This document shows positions 17,430 to 25,589 of a stretch of DNA of 39,771 nucleotides, one piece after another. The DNA is from Gammaproteobacteria bacterium. Its GTDB lineage: Bacteria; Pseudomonadota; Gammaproteobacteria; Steroidobacterales; Woeseiaceae. The notes below the pieces were generated by a model that saw nothing but the letters and a program-made list of their open reading frames with translations, made no database searches and was not told the origin of the DNA. Location: the NCBI GenBank assembly GCA_009937605.1, contig JAACFG010000007.1, forward strand, positions 1-39,771, given 5' to 3'. Numbering within the stretch: position 1 is the stretch's first letter; each line of letters begins with the position of its first letter. A program made the translations under genes and the position numbers.

Positions 17430-18780
17430 CTGACGGCTCCACGAAGATCATGCGAAGTTCGACCCCAGGTGTGCCTACACGAATGACGTCACCGGACTGC
17501 AAGACAGCCGACCCATCAATCCGGTGCCCGTTCAGGTAGGTACCGTAACGACTGTGATCCGTTACCACGCACTGGCCATTTGCCGCCGCAATATCACAGT
17601 GCCGGCGCGATACGCCGGCCATCTCCTGACCGAGGTCAAGCCAGCGCTCGTCGTCAGCTACATGCGTCCCAAGCACGAGTGCCGCATCCGTGATTGGCGT
17701 CGCGGTGTCACCCCGCAGTACGTGGGTTGGCTGTGCGCCTTCCTGGCTACCTGCAATTTCAACATCGAGAGGTGCCTGGTCCCACGGCAGGTGCCGTGCA
17801 AGAGTCACGGTGCTTCCGGGCCGGCTCTCGGTGGCGCGACTCAACAGGCCCCGCGCAGTCGCGCCGGGTTCAAGCAGGTAGACTTCCCCGCCCACCCTGG
17901 CCTTGAGGGTATCGGCCAGACCCGGCATACGTGCAGCTCGATCCGATAATTGCAGCGCCGGTATCTCGCCGGCCCGGTAGATGGCTCGCAGATTGCTGAC
18001 AAGGTTCTGGTAAACGGGTGTTGCGGCCGTGACGAATTCAAGGGACTCGATCTCAGCCCTGTGCACAATCCCGCGGTACTCGATTTCCATCGGGACGCTG
18101 CCCTTACTGGCCGCAATGACCAGCCAGTCGAGAATGCTTTCCCGGATTACCTGCTCCGTCTCTGCGGTATGCAGTGGATCGAATCTGGACTGCTGCACGA
18201 AGGTCTCTGCGATTACGCGCAGCCAGATATCATAGAGATCCAGCATGCCCGCCTCGTCTATAACCGCCGAGCGCTCATACTGCGCCTGGCCATTCTGCGA
18301 CAAGCGCGTCAGCGATGCCGAATGCAGGCTCAGATCGATGTGAACAGGCACTCCGTGCGTGTATTGCCGACGCGTTGCCGCAACTGCGGCGTCAACCATC
18401 GCAACAACCGGAATGTCGAGATCCATGATGATACCCAGGAGCAGCCCCAGGTTTTCATTGCCCATGTAGCTCGGCACGGCCAGCGCCAGTTGATCGCCTG
18501 GCTTCGCCGTCCGTCGCCAGAGTTCTTCCAGCTGCTGGCTGGCAATATCGGCCGACGTAAGGTGTTGGAAGCGCCTGTCCACAAGCGGAGCTGTTGTCAG
18601 CTCCGACCAGTAGCGATTCTGGATGCGCCGCGGCTTGAGGCTGGCGTTCGCCCAGGCAACGCGACCCGTGACCATTCCGTCATCCTCGAGCAGCGCAAAA
18701 CCCGGCTCACGACACAAGATTCGGTCGCCATCCGTTATCAGGATGCCCGCGTCGTTGAGATGTGCTGCCAGCAAAGTCAC
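17419..18780 (-). CDS. Actin/Hsp70-like ATPase domain fused to FHA domain
   Basis: 453 residues, no signal peptide or TM segment, so cytoplasmic. The first 330 residues resemble the actin/Hsp70/PilM-type fold by pattern: LALAVPSYMGNENLGLLLG, then VVAMVDAAVAA, then VHIDLSLHSASLTRL as in the phosphate-2 strand. The match is weak and nucleotide binding is unproven. Residues about 375-450 form a clear FHA domain (LGQEMAGVSRRHCDI, DHSRYGTYLNGHRI, LQSGDVIRVG), with the Arg, Ser and Asn expected for phosphothreonine binding. An FHA reader in an operon with two Ser/Thr kinases and a phosphatase is probably the phospho-dependent switch. Start is GTG 18780 with GGAAGGGA upstream. Confidence 0.75.
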   Translation of the reverse strand: MTLLAAHLNDAGILITDGDRILCREPGFALLEDDGMVTGRVAWANASLKPRRIQNRYWSELTTAPLVDRRFQHLTSADIASQQLEELWRRTAKPGDQLALAVPSYMGNENLGLLLGIIMDLDIPVVAMVDAAVAATRRQYTHGVPVHIDLSLHSASLTRLSQNGQAQYERSAVIDEAGMLDLYDIWLRVIAETFVQQSRFDPLHTAETEQVIRESILDWLVIAASKGSVPMEIEYRGIVHRAEIESLEFVTAATPVYQNLVSNLRAIYRAGEIPALQLSDRAARMPGLADTLKARVGGEVYLLEPGATARGLLSRATESRPGSTVTLARHLPWDQAPLDVEIAGSQEGAQPTHVLRGDTATPITDAALVLGTHVADDERWLDLGQEMAGVSRRHCDIAAANGQCVVTDHSRYGTYLNGHRIDGSAVLQSGDVIRVGTPGVELRMIFVEPSDGA

Positions 18781-18799
18781 TTGTTATCCCTTCCGCGCT

Positions 18800-19600
18800 T
18801 CAGTCTGCCTTCAGGTGGCGAATAACCTTGTCGTCGCAATACGTTTCAGTATCGAACACAAGACGTTCCTGCATGAGCTGCAGCTGGTGCACGAGGAACA
18901 TCAGGAAGATGCTGATGAGCAGCGCAATGAAAGTCGAGTTAAACGCCACACCGAGACTCTGGGTGACGCCGGCAATATCGCCCTGTACGGCCTTGTCCGC
19001 CTGTGCGAGAGCCTCACCGATACCGCGAACGGTACCGATAAACCCGATCGACGGAATAGCCCAGGAAATATAGCGAATCATCGCAAGCTCGGACTCGAGA
19101 CGCTCGGCTTCGGATTCGAGAATCATGTGAGTGCTACTGGAAACATCCTGGATACTGCGAGTCGATGTAAAACGGCGCAGTGCGCTCAATAGTGCACGCG
19201 GCAACAGCATTTGTTGTCGATCATCAGGCAGTGCCTGTACCTGCCGCGCAAACTCCCGAGTGTCCTCGGGAAGTATTCGCATGCCCTCCGGCACCGGGAC
19301 CAGGTCCACATCCAGCAACTTGCGCTCGGCTGAGATCCTTGATGCCTTGTAACCCATGATCGCAAGCGCCCAGAACATCAACACGAAACAGGCTTCCTGC
19401 TCCAGGTCTTTGATCAGCACCCACACGCTTCGTTCGCGTACGAATTCCGGGTCCTGCTCAGCCTGCATGTTCTGTTCAATGATCACTTCGGCTGCATTCG
19501 GTCTTACAACCGAGACGTAGAATGCGTGCACGACGATGATCGCGATGATCAGGGCAAACAACTGGAATACAAATTCGACCGGGATGTTCTTTTTATTCAT
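18800..19600 (-). CDS. MotA/TolQ/ExbB-family proton channel protein
   Basis: 266 residues. Four hydrophobic segments are seen at about 8-30, 70-90, 175-195 and 225-250, with a cytoplasmic loop of about 85 residues between TM2 and TM3. The TM3-TM4 region has the family hallmarks IPSIGFIGTVRGIGEAL and GVTQSLGVAFNSTFIALLISIFL. In the family, five such subunits surround two single-TM partners (ExbD, TolR or MotB) and use the proton gradient to do mechanical work. The two VWA proteins downstream have the right anchors to be those partners. It lies 26 bases after the small acidic secreted protein and 19 bases before the FHA protein. Confidence 0.88.
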   Translation of the reverse strand: MNKKNIPVEFVFQLFALIIAIIVVHAFYVSVVRPNAAEVIIEQNMQAEQDPEFVRERSVWVLIKDLEQEACFVLMFWALAIMGYKASRISAERKLLDVDLVPVPEGMRILPEDTREFARQVQALPDDRQQMLLPRALLSALRRFTSTRSIQDVSSSTHMILESEAERLESELAMIRYISWAIPSIGFIGTVRGIGEALAQADKAVQGDIAGVTQSLGVAFNSTFIALLISIFLMFLVHQLQLMQERLVFDTETYCDDKVIRHLKAD

Positions 19601-19626
19601 GTATTACGACTCGGCAGGTACGCGGA

Positions 19627-19890
19627 TCAGATATCGGTAGGAAATGGGATTGATTGTGCAAAACGGACTTGCTCGGTTGCTTCGAAATCGTCATCTTCGA
19701 CTTCGGTGTAGTCCTCGTCGAGACCCAATAGCTGTTCGATCTCTTCATCAGTAATTTCGGTCAGAGGCGGTTCGACCGGTTCTGGTGTTTCTGCCTCTTC
19801 GGCTTGCCCGGGCTCCGGTTCGTCATCCTGAGCCCAGACCGAAGTCGCGCCAAGAAAAACGAGTAAAATCATCAATTGCAGTCGGTTCAC
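19627..19890 (-). CDS. Small acidic secreted protein
   Basis: 87 residues from GTG 19890, which has AAGGAGG seven bases upstream, the best ribosome site in the operon. A signal peptide (MNRLQLMILLVFLGATSVWA) is followed by a very acidic, Pro/Glu-rich and probably unstructured mature chain (DDEPEPGQAEEAETPEP, EVEDDDFEATEQ). I recognise no family. A longer frame to 19950 has no ribosome site. Its position directly before the ExbB-like gene suggests a periplasmic accessory of that complex. Confidence 0.65.
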   Translation of the reverse strand: MNRLQLMILLVFLGATSVWAQDDEPEPGQAEEAETPEPVEPPLTEITDEEIEQLLGLDEDYTEVEDDDFEATEQVRFAQSIPFPTDI

Positions 19891-19971
19891 GTGCCAACCT
19901 CCTTTCGAGCGGCTACAGCCTTGGACCAGCGCCAAGCAAGATTGTCTCAAGTATTTTCGGTCGTCAAGAAT

Positions 19972-20736
19972 TCAATTCAGGTGAGACCTGAACGGCCGGC
20001 TGAAGAACCGCAGCAGTCCCGCCAGTAGTATCACGAGAGAGGCATACATGGATATCCGCCAAAAACTGGTCGCAGGCCTCACGATTTCGAAAGAATCCAC
20101 GTAAATTGTCTCGCAGGCACCGTCGCCTGTGTCGGTGCGCGTCGTACTCGTGCCGCGGCGACCACCCGGACTTTCGTAGGCCGCGAGGACACCCTGGATA
20201 CGTATCTGGTCACCGATCTTCACATCGCGCACACGATCGCGAATATCCTCATCGTCGGAGATCAGGTGGTTATTCGACAGCTGATTCATCTCGAACGAAT
20301 CCCAGGCCGCCTGGTCGCGTGTCTTCACATTGCACGTGAATATCCCATTCCAGAAGTCGATCTTGTCCAGCTGCGCGCCGCCTGCGTTATCGCCCCACAC
20401 CACGCAAACATCCAGCATATTGAGGTGATCGTCTGCGAGGCGATGCATCCGACTGTTATTGTCGTGGTGCCGGAACGAAACGATCATGCCCACCAGGTCG
20501 TAGTCGTACTCCGGCTCCACCAGGTAGTCGACCTCGTCCCAGGATGCTCTGAAGGATTGCCGCTGAGTTCTTTTTTGCTGCGGTTCATTCGCGATCGCCG
20601 CAACGTAGTTAATGGAGGCCGGTATTTCGTTCCGATTCCAGAACGACACCAACAACCAGAGAAAACTCAGGACGATCAGGGCATCGACGGCGCGTGAACG
20701 TTTAGTCGACAAAACGCGCGATACGAAAACCGACAT
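19972..20736 (-). CDS. Two-TM periplasmic-domain protein of unknown function
   Basis: 254 residues. There is one TM helix near each end (about 17-33 and 230-247), with a domain of about 195 residues between them that should be periplasmic. The central part has alternating strands (YDYDLVGMIVSFRHHDN, DQIRIQGVLAAYES) that could form a small beta-barrel of the OB type; this is a guess. No catalytic motif is visible. The start overlaps the end of the PEGA/SUMF gene by 35 bases, which argues that it belongs to the same operon. Confidence 0.6.
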   Translation of the reverse strand: MSVFVSRVLSTKRSRAVDALIVLSFLWLLVSFWNRNEIPASINYVAAIANEPQQKRTQRQSFRASWDEVDYLVEPEYDYDLVGMIVSFRHHDNNSRMHRLADDHLNMLDVCVVWGDNAGGAQLDKIDFWNGIFTCNVKTRDQAAWDSFEMNQLSNNHLISDDEDIRDRVRDVKIGDQIRIQGVLAAYESPGGRRGTSTTRTDTGDGACETIYVDSFEIVRPATSFWRISMYASLVILLAGLLRFFSRPFRSHLN

Positions 20737-23128
20737 CGGGCCTGGCTTCTGCGCTGAAGTCGCGGTAGCTCAGTCGCAGTTCCGTTACGCCAGCGTGACG
20801 CCAGCTTGACCCCCGCACAACGTGGCTTGTGCCACGGTCTGGCCCTGTCGGATCGACAACCGGCGTCGTCATCCCCGGGGTCGGAACCGTGTAGTAATCA
20901 TTAACCCACTCAGCCACATTGCCACCAGCGTCGTAGATGCCCAGCGCATTGGGTTTGAAGCGACCGACCGGAGCCGTCGACGCGAAACTGTCATCGTAGG
21001 ACGGCAGGATCGACGGCACGAGTTCGATCGAGCTGCGATCGGCGTAATTTCCGCTTTCCTTGGGTGGCGGCCATTTCTCGCCCCAGGCGAATTTCACAGG
21101 CTGCTTCTGGCCTGCGTATCGCATGGCGAGTACCCATTCGGCCTCTGTCGGCAAGCGATAGCCGTCGGTCAGCGGATAGGCAGCAACCCACACCCCGAAC
21201 TCGTTCTTGTACGCGGGCGTTCTTCCCTCACGCTGGCTGAGCCAGTTGCAGTACTGCACGGCATCGGCCCAACTGACATTGGCGACCGGGTTATTGTCCG
21301 CAGCAAGTGAAGGATGCACGGCCGCACCCGAATCATGGTTCGCCCGAAACTCCGCGAATTCCTTGTTCGTCACTTCATTGACACTGATGAAGAACGCACG
21401 CGTCACCGTAACCGGAACGATAACTTCGTTGGCACGCCGTCCAACTTCCGCCCTGGATGCGCCCATCGTGAATGTCGCGGGCTCAATCCTCCGCATGGTC
21501 TGACCAGCCGGAGACTCCAGTGTCTTGGCGATGCGGCTGTCGGCTATCGCCTGGTGGGACCTCAATCTTGCGGATAATGTCTGCGGATAGCCGGGGCGTG
21601 GCGTCACCGTCCTGGACCAGTTTTCGTAGCCCTGGCGACGGACCTCGATGGTATGGGACGTCGAACTCAGGCGAACTGTAGTCTTGCCCTGACCGCGGGC
21701 GCGACCGTCAACATAAACAGTGGCATCCTGGGGCTGCACTTCGACTGTAACCGTACCGAGACGGGCCGAGAGGTCGACAGTAATCGACTCACTCGCATTC
21801 GATTCCAGCCGCAAGTTGCGCCTGGTTACGCCGTAACCCGCTTTTGAAAGGCCGATGTCGTAATCCACATCCGGAGTTAGCGACAAGGTGATCGGCGATT
21901 GTCCACGATAGCGACCATTCACGGTCACATTCGCGCCCTTGGGAATCGTATTTACGATGAGACGCGCATCGGCGGGCTGCAGAAAGATCACCGGTAGTTG
22001 TTGTTCAACATTCGGTTGGGCAACGACAGTGCCATCCCATGGGCTAAAACCATCCTTGGAGATCGCGATCTCATGCGAACCTTCGAGCAATTCGATGGTT
22101 GCCGGTGTCACCCCGATTTCCTGGTCGCCCGCGAAGATCGTGGCGCCGGCCGGTTCCGACTCAACCCGAACATTGGCCCAGCGAGGCACGAGCTGGACGT
22201 TGAAGTTTTCAAGAAGGTCGAGGCCCTCTATATCAATCGCCCCGGTGAATGGCAGGAAGCGCTCTGTTTCAACGCTGACAGTATGCAATCCGGGCTCAAG
22301 CTCGACGGGTCCGAATGGCGCTTTGCCGACCTGGCCCTGGTCGACGGTGACTATCGCATCGACCGCAGGCTCAACCTGCACGAGCAGACGCCCGGGCTTC
22401 TTTCGCATGCGCAGCGAAACCGTCATTGACTGTTCATCGCCGACCACGAAATTCTGTTCGATATCGTAATAACCCTGCTTCTGCACATTCACCGTGTAGT
22501 TGCCTTTGCGGAGCAGCGTACGATTGCCAATCGGTAGCCGAAACCAGCCTCCATCGATACTGAAACTGTCTGCGCCAGTCGGAGTAATCTCGAATTCGAC
22601 GGACTTCGCGCTAAACAACATGTAAGAGGCAAGCAGCAAAAATGCAAGACCGCCGCCAATGATGATCTTCAACGGACTGGTCTTGTCTTGCTCGAGGCGC
22701 GCGGCGGTTTCGGCCGCACGAGTAAACGCCGTCGGAGCTATCGTTTCGTCATCCAGAACGTCTTCTTCGTCTGCCACCTCGGGCGGACGCGTGACATACG
22801 CGCTGTCCTCGAGGCGCACATCCAGTACGAGGTTGCCATCATCGACCAGCAACCGGATACGACTGCCATAGAACTGCAGTTCATCGCCGTCCTGCAAGCG
22901 ACGGCTCGCATCCAGAGGGTCGCCGTTAATTGCCAGGGACGCACTCCGGCCTACTGGCTGCACAAACGGTGTGCCATCCAGCAAATCGAGTAAGGCTACG
23001 TGTCCGCCGCCGGGACCAGGCAGGCGCAGCTCGCACTCGCTGCTCGTCCCCACGCGAAGAGGAAGGTGGCGCGCCTCAACGCGGCGCTCGCCCTCGACGC
23101 TCCGAATAATCAGGTGACCGTGAGTCAA
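20702..23128 (-). CDS. FHA-like / TM / PEGA-repeat / SUMF-domain protein
   Basis: 808 residues. The N-terminus (about 20-98) is a degenerate FHA-like domain (LPLRVGTSSECELRL, LQDGDELQFYGSRIRL). A TM helix follows at about 154-173. About five PEGA-type beta repeats (about 176-525; VESEPAGATIFAGDQEIGVTP is typical) follow, then a SUMF1/formylglycine-generating-enzyme-like domain to the end (YRLPTEAEWVLAMRY, GNVAEWVNDY, VVRGSSWRH, DVGFRIAR). True formylglycine generators have two C-terminal catalytic cysteines after RGGSW; here that stretch has none, so it is probably a binding module as in some type VI PpkA kinases. TTG 23128 overlaps the kinase stop. Cytosolic FHA-like and periplasmic PEGA/SUMF parts make it a trans-membrane link. 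Confidence 0.85.
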   Translation of the reverse strand: MTHGHLIIRSVEGERRVEARHLPLRVGTSSECELRLPGPGGGHVALLDLLDGTPFVQPVGRSASLAINGDPLDASRRLQDGDELQFYGSRIRLLVDDGNLVLDVRLEDSAYVTRPPEVADEEDVLDDETIAPTAFTRAAETAARLEQDKTSPLKIIIGGGLAFLLLASYMLFSAKSVEFEITPTGADSFSIDGGWFRLPIGNRTLLRKGNYTVNVQKQGYYDIEQNFVVGDEQSMTVSLRMRKKPGRLLVQVEPAVDAIVTVDQGQVGKAPFGPVELEPGLHTVSVETERFLPFTGAIDIEGLDLLENFNVQLVPRWANVRVESEPAGATIFAGDQEIGVTPATIELLEGSHEIAISKDGFSPWDGTVVAQPNVEQQLPVIFLQPADARLIVNTIPKGANVTVNGRYRGQSPITLSLTPDVDYDIGLSKAGYGVTRRNLRLESNASESITVDLSARLGTVTVEVQPQDATVYVDGRARGQGKTTVRLSSTSHTIEVRRQGYENWSRTVTPRPGYPQTLSARLRSHQAIADSRIAKTLESPAGQTMRRIEPATFTMGASRAEVGRRANEVIVPVTVTRAFFISVNEVTNKEFAEFRANHDSGAAVHPSLAADNNPVANVSWADAVQYCNWLSQREGRTPAYKNEFGVWVAAYPLTDGYRLPTEAEWVLAMRYAGQKQPVKFAWGEKWPPPKESGNYADRSSIELVPSILPSYDDSFASTAPVGRFKPNALGIYDAGGNVAEWVNDYYTVPTPGMTTPVVDPTGPDRGTSHVVRGSSWRHAGVTELRLSYRDFSAEARPDVGFRIARFVD

Positions 23129-25569
23129 ATCGGTTCCTCACAACGAACGACGACGGGTTGCATTTCGATTTCCGGGGCCACGCGAAATTCGAGACGCACA
23201 TCCCGGTAGCCTGACCGTACGCCGACAGCAACATAAGGGCCGGGTCGCAGCTCCAGGCGGGTGTTCGTGAAAGTGCCCAATGTTCCTACCTTGTAGATCG
23301 ATACTGACGTCATATTATCGGAAACCAGCTCAACTGCGACAGGGGTTGCCGCCCGCTTGAGCAAACGAGCCAGATCGTCCCGCTGCGCAGCCATTCTTGG
23401 TCCGATATCGGGCATACGCGTCACGTCGACAACCAGTGTCGTCGCTCTTTGCATGACCGATGCAATAGACAATCTGTCCGGATCCTTGATGTAGTCATCC
23501 AACTGTTTGTGAATCGCGGCCATACGTCGGGATCGAGCGAGGCCGTCCATCGCAAAAGACAGATTGGGATCAACTTTGAGAATCTCTTCGTAGGTTGTCG
23601 CGGCTGCATCCCAGTGCTCGGATTGCTCGAGCGCAACAGCTTCCGATTCGAGCGTATTGATATTGTCGAGTCGCAGTCCCTGGTCAACCTGCATCAGGCC
23701 ATCCGCGGGCTCCGGAGAGCTTGGCATGAGTTGTTTGGCCATACGAAACGCGGCGCGCGCACCGAGGTAGTCACCCATCGCCAGGAACTCGAACCCTTCA
23801 CTCATGCGCGAATCGAACTGCATCTTGAGACGGGTCGCCTGGACGCGCACCAATCCCTCTTGCGCGGGCTGCCAGGCGGAGTCGAGATCAACTGCTTGCT
23901 GATAGCTTCTCTCGGCCGCGTCCAGTTCGAGTTCTTCTTCGTAGTCGAGCCCCTGCTCTACGAGCTGTAACACCGTATCCAGGTTTGTTGCTCGCTCGAA
24001 GCCAGCGCGCGCTTCCGGGTGATTGGGCGTGATAGCCACTGCCAGCTCAAATAAGCGCAGCGCCTCTACTCGATCACCTGCCTCGAATGCTTCCTGGGCG
24101 CCCGCAAGCGCCTTCTCGAACTCGGGCTCAACCTGGTCGAACAAAGGCTCGAGAAGAGACAAGGCATCCAGGTACTGAATTTCCGCCCTGGCCCAGTCTC
24201 GTTTCAGATACGCCTCATCTCCTGCGGCATAAAATTCCCTTGCCCTGCTGTAAGGGACAGCCGCCCAGCGCTGCACGCTACGCTGTTCAAGTGTCTCGAA
24301 ATACGACAGTAACTCACCGAGGATCATGTCGACCCGGTAACGCAGCTTCTCCTGATCATCAAGACCGGAGTAATCGGCATCACTCTCGTTAAACTCAATC
24401 GTCTCCCCTTCCAAAGCCTGGTTCTCGGGAATGTATTCGCGATCGACCCGATCGACCTCGAGTTGGTCGGTCTCAGCGGGAACATCGCCGGCGGCCGGCG
24501 AGCTTCCGGGTGTTGACTCCGGATAAGGGGACGCCGCGACAGGTTCACGCTTGTCGACGGGCTTTCTTTCGAGCGATCCCGGCAATAAAAAGACGACACC
24601 AAGCAACACAACAGCCGCTACGAGGAGACTAATCCCGAGGGTTCTCGGAGACACTCCGGATGAGCTCGCAGCTTGCGAACCTTCCGTTTCTGGCGTACCA
24701 AGTGGCGCGGGTCGCCGGACGGCGGAGACTGTTTCAATACGCTCATCTTCCAGGACGGGTCGCGCCGTGATCTGCGAACGCGCCGGCCCCGGCGCAAATC
24801 CAGCCTGCCTCAGGGTGTCACCGACCTCCCCCGCGTCAGGTCGTAGCACCTCTTCGAACTCGAGCATGCGGGCGACGAGCTCCTGCACGGCGACGGGCAC
24901 ATCTTCACCGCTCGCCGCGAGTAGCGCTTTTGGCGCGGCCTTGTGTATATCAGCCCGTGTAGCCGATGCGGGCCAGGGCGGCGCGCCAGACACGAGTTCG
25001 TAGAGAAGAACGCCGAAGGCGAAAATATCGTCCGATGGACGAGCCGGCTCTCCGCGCAGAACTTGCGGGCTCGCTGCAACCAGCGAACCGCCGCTGGCCA
25101 ACGCGCCAGCCGGTGCCGCCACACCGAAGTCAGTCAGGTAAGGCGCGCCGTTGAAGTCGAGCAGGACATTTGAGGCCTTGATATCGCGATGGACAACTTC
25201 CCGGGCATGCGAGTACCGCAATGCATCCGCGATCAAACCGAGCGGAGGCAGAATGTCTTCAAGAGTTTGCCCGCTCAGCGCACTGACATCGGATCCGTCG
25301 ATAAACTGCAGGCTGTAGAAAGCGGCGTCGCCATCTTCGTGAAACTCGAACACGCGCACGATATGCGCGTGCATGAGCCGCAGGTTGGTTTGCCACTCGT
25401 GGCGCAAGCGCTTGCTGGCATTGCCACCCGCGCGGACAATCTTGAGCGCGACGTCTGCTCGCGTCAGCCGATCCGTTGCGAGCCAGGCCTCAGCCTCACC
25501 GCCGCCACCGAGCGGTCGCTCCAGTGTATACCTGTCGGCTAACCGGGTGCCTTTACTGAGTTCGAGCAT
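23125..25569 (-). CDS. Transmembrane Ser/Thr protein kinase with TPR-like extracytoplasmic region
   Basis: 814 residues. The kinase domain spans about 12-258: Gly loop LGGGGEAEAW, Lys43 in VALKI, HRDIKASN (about 127-134), DFG (147-149) and the APE-like SPQVLRG. A Pro-rich linker and one TM helix (about 310-330) follow. The periplasmic 480 residues begin acidic, then show TPR-like helical repeats (about 440-690) and end in a PEGA-like beta domain. This is a Hanks-type PknB-class receptor kinase. It phosphorylates Ser/Thr, plausibly on the FHA-domain partners in the operon. The stop overlaps the start of the FHA/PEGA/SUMF gene, so the pair is coupled. The substrate and signal are unknown. Confidence 0.9.
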   Translation of the reverse strand: MLELSKGTRLADRYTLERPLGGGGEAEAWLATDRLTRADVALKIVRAGGNASKRLRHEWQTNLRLMHAHIVRVFEFHEDGDAAFYSLQFIDGSDVSALSGQTLEDILPPLGLIADALRYSHAREVVHRDIKASNVLLDFNGAPYLTDFGVAAPAGALASGGSLVAASPQVLRGEPARPSDDIFAFGVLLYELVSGAPPWPASATRADIHKAAPKALLAASGEDVPVAVQELVARMLEFEEVLRPDAGEVGDTLRQAGFAPGPARSQITARPVLEDERIETVSAVRRPAPLGTPETEGSQAASSSGVSPRTLGISLLVAAVVLLGVVFLLPGSLERKPVDKREPVAASPYPESTPGSSPAAGDVPAETDQLEVDRVDREYIPENQALEGETIEFNESDADYSGLDDQEKLRYRVDMILGELLSYFETLEQRSVQRWAAVPYSRAREFYAAGDEAYLKRDWARAEIQYLDALSLLEPLFDQVEPEFEKALAGAQEAFEAGDRVEALRLFELAVAITPNHPEARAGFERATNLDTVLQLVEQGLDYEEELELDAAERSYQQAVDLDSAWQPAQEGLVRVQATRLKMQFDSRMSEGFEFLAMGDYLGARAAFRMAKQLMPSSPEPADGLMQVDQGLRLDNINTLESEAVALEQSEHWDAAATTYEEILKVDPNLSFAMDGLARSRRMAAIHKQLDDYIKDPDRLSIASVMQRATTLVVDVTRMPDIGPRMAAQRDDLARLLKRAATPVAVELVSDNMTSVSIYKVGTLGTFTNTRLELRPGPYVAVGVRSGYRDVRLEFRVAPEIEMQPVVVRCEEPI

Positions 25570-25589
25570 CTTGCGCGACTATGGACTCG

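Noticed and set aside
15321..19600. Zorya anti-phage system (ZorAB with effectors)
   Set aside because: There is a MotA/ExbB-like and ExbD/MotB-like pair, but no ZorC or ZorD helicase/nuclease, the second partner carries VWA rather than a peptidoglycan-binding domain, and the rest is signalling.
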